DNA of 64,000 bases, from assembly GCF_030463565.1 (NCBI RefSeq), contig NC_134652.1:11943397-12007396 (forward strand), written 5' to 3'. Source of the DNA: Pelecanus crispus (taxonomy: Eukaryota; Chordata; Aves; Pelecaniformes; Pelecanidae). The notes beneath the pieces were generated by a model. That model did not search any database, was not told the DNA's origin, and saw only the letters and a program-made list of their open reading frames with translations. The position numbers and the translations under genes are program-made. Below, piece after piece: positions 58,301 through 64,000 of this stretch. How positions within the stretch are numbered: the stretch's first letter is position 1; every line of letters starts with the position of its first letter.

Positions 58301-61300
58301 TCATTTAATCAAAATTCATTCCTATCCAAGTCTTGAAATGTATCCCAGGCCAAATCATTTATCTGGTAAGTACTCAGACATCAAAGCCCTTCACAGGGAC
58401 TCAGACACCACGTAAAAACCTGGCTGGGCTCTATAAACCAAGTGTCCAAGGAGCCAAGAGAGACGTAGAGCAATGCACAGCTGTGCCATGTGCAGCAGAT
58501 CCATCTTTTATATTTCCCTCTCCCAGCCATCTGTTCCCAAATCTTGTTTTCTCCTGGTGTCTCCATTCTGCAACAGAACTAGAGAAAAGGGGCTTGTAGC
58601 CCATACGGAGCAGGTTCAGAAGAGGAACTGGATGCACAAACAGGTATATGGATCAGGAGCTACTGGTCCCACACCATCTTTTTGCTCTTCCTGCCCTTCT
58701 CCACTTACTTCAGCCCAGCACTGTGTGGGAAGCACCAGGGTGAGATAGATGGCTGTTTGCAAAAAGAGGGAAATCTGAAGTAGGAGAGACAGGAGGTGAG
58801 AGTGCAAGTGGAGAGGATGAGATCAGACCTGAGACTGCAAGAGCTCACAGTGAAAAAAACAGGCACTGCTGGAAAAGCCCCTCCTTTTCACAGAGGATCC
58901 TGCTACTTCCAAATACGGTTCTGTTTTAATGTGATAACAACCCTCCCCCCTCCCCGAATTTCAAAAGCTTCTTCGCAAGAAGTGGTGGCCTGGCTCCAGG
59001 GCCATCCATCTGGTGAAGCCACAGACCCAAGAACCTTGGCTGCGCTCTCCGGCCTGGCAGGCTGTCCCGGAGCTGCAGCCGGGTGTGGGCAATCAACGGC
59101 ACCAACCAGGAGACGCTGGCCGCAGGGGACCCGCTTACCACTCTGCTCAGCTTGCTTTTAGGGAGTTTCCTCCAGTGCCTCTCGCCCCTTCCAGGCAAAC
59201 TTCTGGCTCCCTGGCGCTGCTGGGAATCTCTCCTGGTCCCCCACACCAGAACCGTACGGTGCTGTCTGATGCGGCTTCTTGGGAGGCTGGAAATGCCTGG
59301 CAGGCCTAAAAAGAAGTACTTTACTTTGAGAAGGTTAAAAAGCCTGAAATCAGAGCTGCCTCGCTGACCAGCAGCTCCTTACCTAACTGAATTTCTTGCC
59401 CTCTGCTATGCCGGCAAAGACACATGATTCCAACTTCTAAGTTACAACTTCCCACTCAGTTAACATACCTTGCAAGGACCAAAAAAAGCTGAAGGGCATC
59501 CATAAAACTTGGGTCATACAGAGAGAGGTTTTACTGCACTGTCCTTACCGTGGCTGTTTTCAAACAACGTTTTAAGATTTTCATGGAAAACAGTATTTCC
59601 ATTAAAACTGTCCACATGAAGTTTGGAAATCCCTTCAGGCAGTGCAGCTGTAATAGTACAGGACAAAAAGCAAACCAGCTACTACTAGGTCAAGCAAAGC
59701 AACTTCCAAACTACCGCAAATTAAGGATTCATTACGAGTCTTGACAAATAAATAACTTTACCAATAGAAAGGAAAAAGAGGGTGTTGTGGAAAGAGCCTT
59801 TAAAAGGGAACACTTGTGTGCAATTTTGCAGATAGCATCTTACTCAGCAGCAGTGGGGTAGATTGATCTCTAAAGACTCTTAAAAGGTTTTCCAGTGGAA
59901 AAAAGAGTTGCAAGGCATACAGTCAGATCATTAACTGTGCAGCCCAGGCTGCCAGCTGCTCACTCAAATACTCCAGATGGCTCCTCCTCTAAAACATCAT
60001 CATTTGATCTTGGTAATCAAATTATCTCCCAGTCGTACAATCCTAAGTGAGGCAAGGCTTGTACAAAGAGATGATGTATTTTATTTGACTGAGCTGGCTT
60101 GCGAAAACAAAACAAATTAGCTTTCAAGGCATTCAGCCTCTTCTAATTGTATCAAAGCTGGCCACCTCCAGCCCTTTAACACCTTTTTTCTGCCATTGCC
60201 ACCACACACAGTTCAAAGCACCAGCTATAATCTACAAAGATGCCCAGCGTCCAGATTTTATACAGTATTTGAACACTAAATGCTTCAACATACAGTAGGT
60301 ATCTAAATCCACAGCTTCCCACCAGTGGGAAGCAGGACCTGTCACTGGACAGCAGCATTAGGAGACTCGGTGTCCTGAAGTGCTACAGCTGGATTAATTA
60401 CACAAACACGTAGTCTGTCTCGCCAGAGTCACGCAAGACACCGCCTGCACATTTTTGAGGCCTTTAACACAGTCTTTAGGACATAGGGTGCCACAGAGAC
60501 ATTTTCTTCACCTTTCACTCCTGTAGAGCCAAAATGCCCTGTCCTTCTGAAGGCCAGGCCCATCTGTGGCTGCTCACTTCAATCATTTGAACAGAAAGTG
60601 GCCATGACCAGCAAGATCCTCCCAGTCCCAGCGGCTGACGAGCGCTGCCTGGCTGACAGCGATTATTGGCAGGATGCTACTGGGGCTGGGGTAAATTGCT
60701 TTTTCTTTTCTTTTTTAAAATGAAGGGAATTTCTTACATAGCTTTCTGCAAAGGCTTCAAGGAGGGAAATGAACCTCAACCAGCGCACTGTCGGTCTCCA
60801 ACTTCTCTTCCAAAGAAACACCACCACTAGAAATTCCCCAATATTTTCAGAAAATGTTGAGCTTTGACAGTTTAAAAAGGCCAGCTGAAATATTCAAAAG
60901 CCCTATCTTCCAGAACTATGCACTCTTACTAGCAAGAACAGAGTATTTGAAATCCTGGCATTATTTAAATTGGCATAGTTATGTAAAATCTAATATTAAT
61001 TTTGTTTCTCATACCTAGTTGCAAGAAATGATGAAAGTCAGTGTTACAGCTAATCACAGGAAACAATTCATTGTTGCAGTGGGTGGCTTGCATCTGAAGT
61101 CCAAACCCCAACCTGCTCATTGCCTAGTGGGATTATTCCCCACTGGAGTTTAGCACTAAACTTTATTGCCCACTTAACTTTAATTTTCACAAACTAGAAG
61201 TACACAAAGAACAAAATAGCTTGCCAAAGGCCATGAATTAGGAAGAAGCATCAGAACTGGGACTAGAAAACTATGGAGAAGGCAACAAGAATTATCACAG

Positions 61301-62349
61301 AATGGAAGAGGTTTTGTTGGAAGAGAAGATAAAAAACAAGAACTCTATGACTTGGAGAAAAAACATTGCCATTTATGAAAAAAAAAAAAGCCTCAAGAGT
61401 AGTAAAAAGCAGATGAACAGGAAAAAGACTGTTCATAAATTTCTCAGAATATAAGAACTAGGAGTCACCAAATGAAATAAGGTGGTGTGGTTTGAAACAA
61501 ACAAAAGGAAGTACTTTTTCACCCCGTACATAATTATATTGTAGAATTATTAGACACAGGATGTTGCAGAGGCCAGAAATACAAATAGATTTAGAATTAA
61601 AAAAAAAAAAAAAAGAGGAAAGCACTTTCTTCTGTAAATTTGCCTCATCTATCAAGGGCTACTAAACGCAGTGATGCAGATGCTGCTTCCCCTTTCACAA
61701 GCCCTTCAAACTCTGGTCGGTGAGGTCTGGAGCAGTGTGCTGGAGGAACTACATGCCCCCAGTACGTTCCAAACACATCTGCCACTCAGCCCTGTCGGAC
61801 AGGGGTCCAGCATCACTCTGGTGATGAGGGTGGCCAACTCCTTAGCTTGTGTTCAGATTGCTGGATCACTTATAGTAACAGGGATCGACTCAACTCAAAG
61901 ACCTTTAGGCAGTTTGATCTGGGCCTCTACTGATTTTCATCAGCAGAGATCTGACGTAAGGACAGAGGTACTCAGATTATTGCAGGAGTGACTAGTGCAC
62001 GCTATGAGAACCCATTCCAGTTTTTAAAGCAATCAGCCACAGTAAGTACACTGGTGCCCTCCTCGTCATCATCTTATCCAAACTGCTGACGCCTTTCTAT
62101 TCTGATTTCAATGGATATTAGCATTTCTTTGTTTGCAGGACGTGATGTAAGCATGACCTTCTTGAAACAGTGCCTATCATAATGAGCTTGACTGAGTTAA
62201 AAGACACCAGTTTAGAGCTATGTCCTATCAGCTTGGCAATATAGCCTTTCATTAAATCAGAAGTTTAAATGCAGGTGTCTGTCTCATAGGTACCAGAATT
62301 CTATACCTACTTTAATTTTGTTGTTGTTGAAATGCATTTTGCACTAAAA
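49351..62349. other. Intergenic between ADRA2A promoter and the right-hand gene, no gene seen
   Basis: About 13 kb. GC-rich patches with CpGs occur at 51.4-52 kb and 56.0-56.6 kb and give chance frames up to 234 codons. The rest is ordinary. AT-rich motif clusters such as gggtcattaattagg (51811-51825) with an adjacent nuclear-receptor-like TGACCTTT (51791-51798) lie 3.6 kb upstream of the ADRA2A start and could be regulatory. No RNA gene or transposon recognised. Confidence 0.6.
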
Positions 62350-62356
62350 ACCAAGA

Positions 62357-62389
62357 TTTATTTTCACTTTCAGAGAGAAAGGGTTTATT
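62357..62389 (-). terminator. Tandem candidate poly(A) signals of the right-hand gene
   Basis: Two AATAAA hexamers on the minus strand (62384-62389 and 62357-62362) 27 bp apart. The second is followed by CTTGGTTTTTAGTGC, a U/GU-rich stretch. This would set the 3' end of the minus-strand transcript entering from beyond the right edge. Confidence 0.35.
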
Positions 62390-63208
62390 CCCTACTGTAC
62401 CATAACAAAATGAAAGTAAAAGATTTTACCAACATTACTTTATAAAAGGTGTCCAATCTACATGACTGAGTAAAGCAGTTACCGTCATGCAACTTTTGAA
62501 GTTTCCTGTAATTGCTATTCATGAAAATCTGTATTTTACTTGGGAAAAAAAAAAATCTTTTAAAGAGTGACGAGTATATAATGAGAAAACAGTTCTTGAT
62601 AATTTGGGGCACTGCAAAAGTACGACTTACATCCAAGTTAACGTTCGACTACAAATACTAGAAAACTTTCAAAAGACTCAGTGGCAGCTTATTTACAAAT
62701 ATACTATTTATAATGAATGCATTGATACAGAATGACTTATAAAAAGCAAGGCATTCTTTTATATAGATATAACAATCAACATTACAATAATTCAGATTAA
62801 AAGTACATTTTTGTAGACTGTTTACACTCTTGTTTAGCTTTTAACCACAAAATTAGTGTGGTCTGGTATTTTTCCACAGCAAAAGTCCTGTGCAGTCCTG
62901 GTTAAGACCTAAACATCAGAATAATAAACACTATTTTCTGATCTTTGTTAACGTAAAAACAAAACCCATTTGTAGATACTATCATTCTTTGTAATTGTCA
63001 TTACTGTGCCTTGAAGTTTGTGTTGTGCAAATTACTGCCAACTGCACATTTCTAATTTCTAATTCTATTCTAAATGCTATTCTGGCATGCTGATTTGATA
63101 CAACCGAGGTGTGATACTGACTACATGAAAATTGTTAGTTGCATCCAGATATGAAGACTTCCCTGATATGGGTTTGTACTGATCAGAAATTCAATTTATT
63201 TGGGGGTT

Positions 63209-63235
63209 TAAAAAAAAAAAAAAAAAAGAAAAAAT
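63209..63235 (+). repeat. A-rich run
   Basis: About 18 A's then gaaaaaa, within the probable 3' UTR at the right edge. In a minus-strand transcript this is a U-rich stretch, next to AATAAA at 63195-63200. Confidence 0.7.
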
Positions 63236-64000
63236 AACCTAAGTTTTCTAACTGTTAAATAAAAGGTATTTAAAGGTATTTTTCAAACTCCCAGAATTAA
63301 AGATGATACTTGAATTCCAGGTGACACAGTGGGTTTAAGCACTAACCAGCTAGACAGTTTGAGTACTAATTTACTAAATCATGTACATGAGCAAACATGA
63401 CCTTCAAGAAGTCTGAACATGCACTTTCTCACACATTAGCAAAATATGGACAAAACTGCAGAGAAAAACCTTAAATCCAAAAGAGGCACCGAAACAAATA
63501 CTCTACAACCCCAAACTCTTTCTAAGGAGGGTATATGAATTTCAAAGTTTCCAACAGCATCTGGCAAACGGAAAAGTGCCAGTTACACAACTGTGTGACC
63601 CAACTTTACATGCAGCTTTTCCACTGCATTTATACTAGACAACTTTGGTGACAAACCTAAATATGGGACAGCCAGAGGCAGAATTTTAATGGGTTTATAC
63701 TAAAAGAAAACATTTTTGTGAAGAATTACCAAACAACTTTCTATTTAGCAAATTTAAATGCAATATGTGACCAACACAAGTCACAATGACAATTATTCCT
63801 TCTTTTCATTATTTAACAAATCCCTAATCTGCTTTACAGCTTACCAGACTTCCATAATACTATACAGTCTATAGTACAGTAATATAGGTTGCTAAATCAA
63901 GGCATGATTCAGGATAGTGTCTTTTATGGGGCATGTGTTTATGTACATATTCTTATGTACATAGGCACAGACACATACAAAATTGCTATTTTGTCTATGG

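Larger units (their letters stand above)
62350..64000 (-). other. Probable distal 3' UTR of the upstream neighbour gene (possibly SHOC2), cut by the window edge
   Basis: Seen: the last ~1.6 kb is AT-rich, CpG-poor and free of long frames. It has two AATAAA hexamers on the minus strand at 62384-62389 and 62357-62362, and another at 63195-63200, consistent with the end of a 3' UTR read on the minus strand. Known: in human, SHOC2 lies upstream of ADRA2A in the same orientation, its 3' end facing ADRA2A. In this window that gene's tail would come in from the right on the minus strand. Inference: this is the SHOC2 3' UTR. No coding exon lies inside the window to prove it. Confidence 0.35.

Noticed and set aside
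61671..61991. 106-codon + strand frame near the right end
   Set aside because: Hydrophobic stretches but no domain; wrong strand for the expected neighbour gene; likely chance.
1..64000. CRISPR arrays, operons, phage or defence systems
   Set aside because: No regularly spaced repeats and no prokaryotic gene organisation; the sequence is vertebrate nuclear DNA.

Overview
The window looks like a piece of a bird nuclear chromosome. Two fragments of CR1 retrotransposon, the dominant LINE of birds and reptiles, lie at about 4.5-5.2 kb and 30.8-31.1 kb. There is one vertebrate intronless G-protein-coupled receptor gene inside a very GC-rich CpG island. The rest is long, gene-poor, repeat-poor sequence, as is usual in compact avian genomes. 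I see no sign of a bacterial, phage or plasmid origin. Most open frames are chance frames.

Layout. Positions 1-44,700 are gene-poor sequence downstream of the receptor. They hold the two CR1 pieces (opposite orientations), a probable old solo LTR near 6.2-6.8 kb, one unexplained coiled-coil-like open frame beside it (5.7-5.9 kb), several perfect inverted repeats, and AT-rich blocks that resemble conserved noncoding elements. From about 44.7 to 48.2 kb on the minus strand lies a complete alpha-2A adrenergic receptor gene (ADRA2A). Reading along the transcript, it has a TATA box, a short GC-rich 5' leader with a 22-codon upstream ORF, a single 444-codon coding exon, and an AT-rich 3' UTR with several candidate poly(A) signals. 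Positions 48.2-49.4 kb are the upstream CpG island, with E-box, EGR-type and GC-box motifs and G-rich minisatellites. Positions 49.4-62.3 kb are intergenic. The last ~1.6 kb is AT-rich and resembles the end of a 3' UTR on the minus strand. In vertebrates the gene 5' of ADRA2A, in the same orientation, is SHOC2, so this may be the SHOC2 3' UTR. That identity is inferred from gene order, not read from protein sequence.

Function. ADRA2A is the only gene I can name with confidence. It encodes a Gi/o-coupled receptor for noradrenaline and adrenaline. The most useful observations are about its details: a rodent-like Ser in place of the human TM5 Cys that affects yohimbine binding, an ECL3 Cys-x-x-Cys pair missing from human ADRA2A, two in-frame AUGs that match the human arrangement, and an upstream ORF in good initiation context ahead of a weak main AUG. 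I did not find an unknown multi-gene system.
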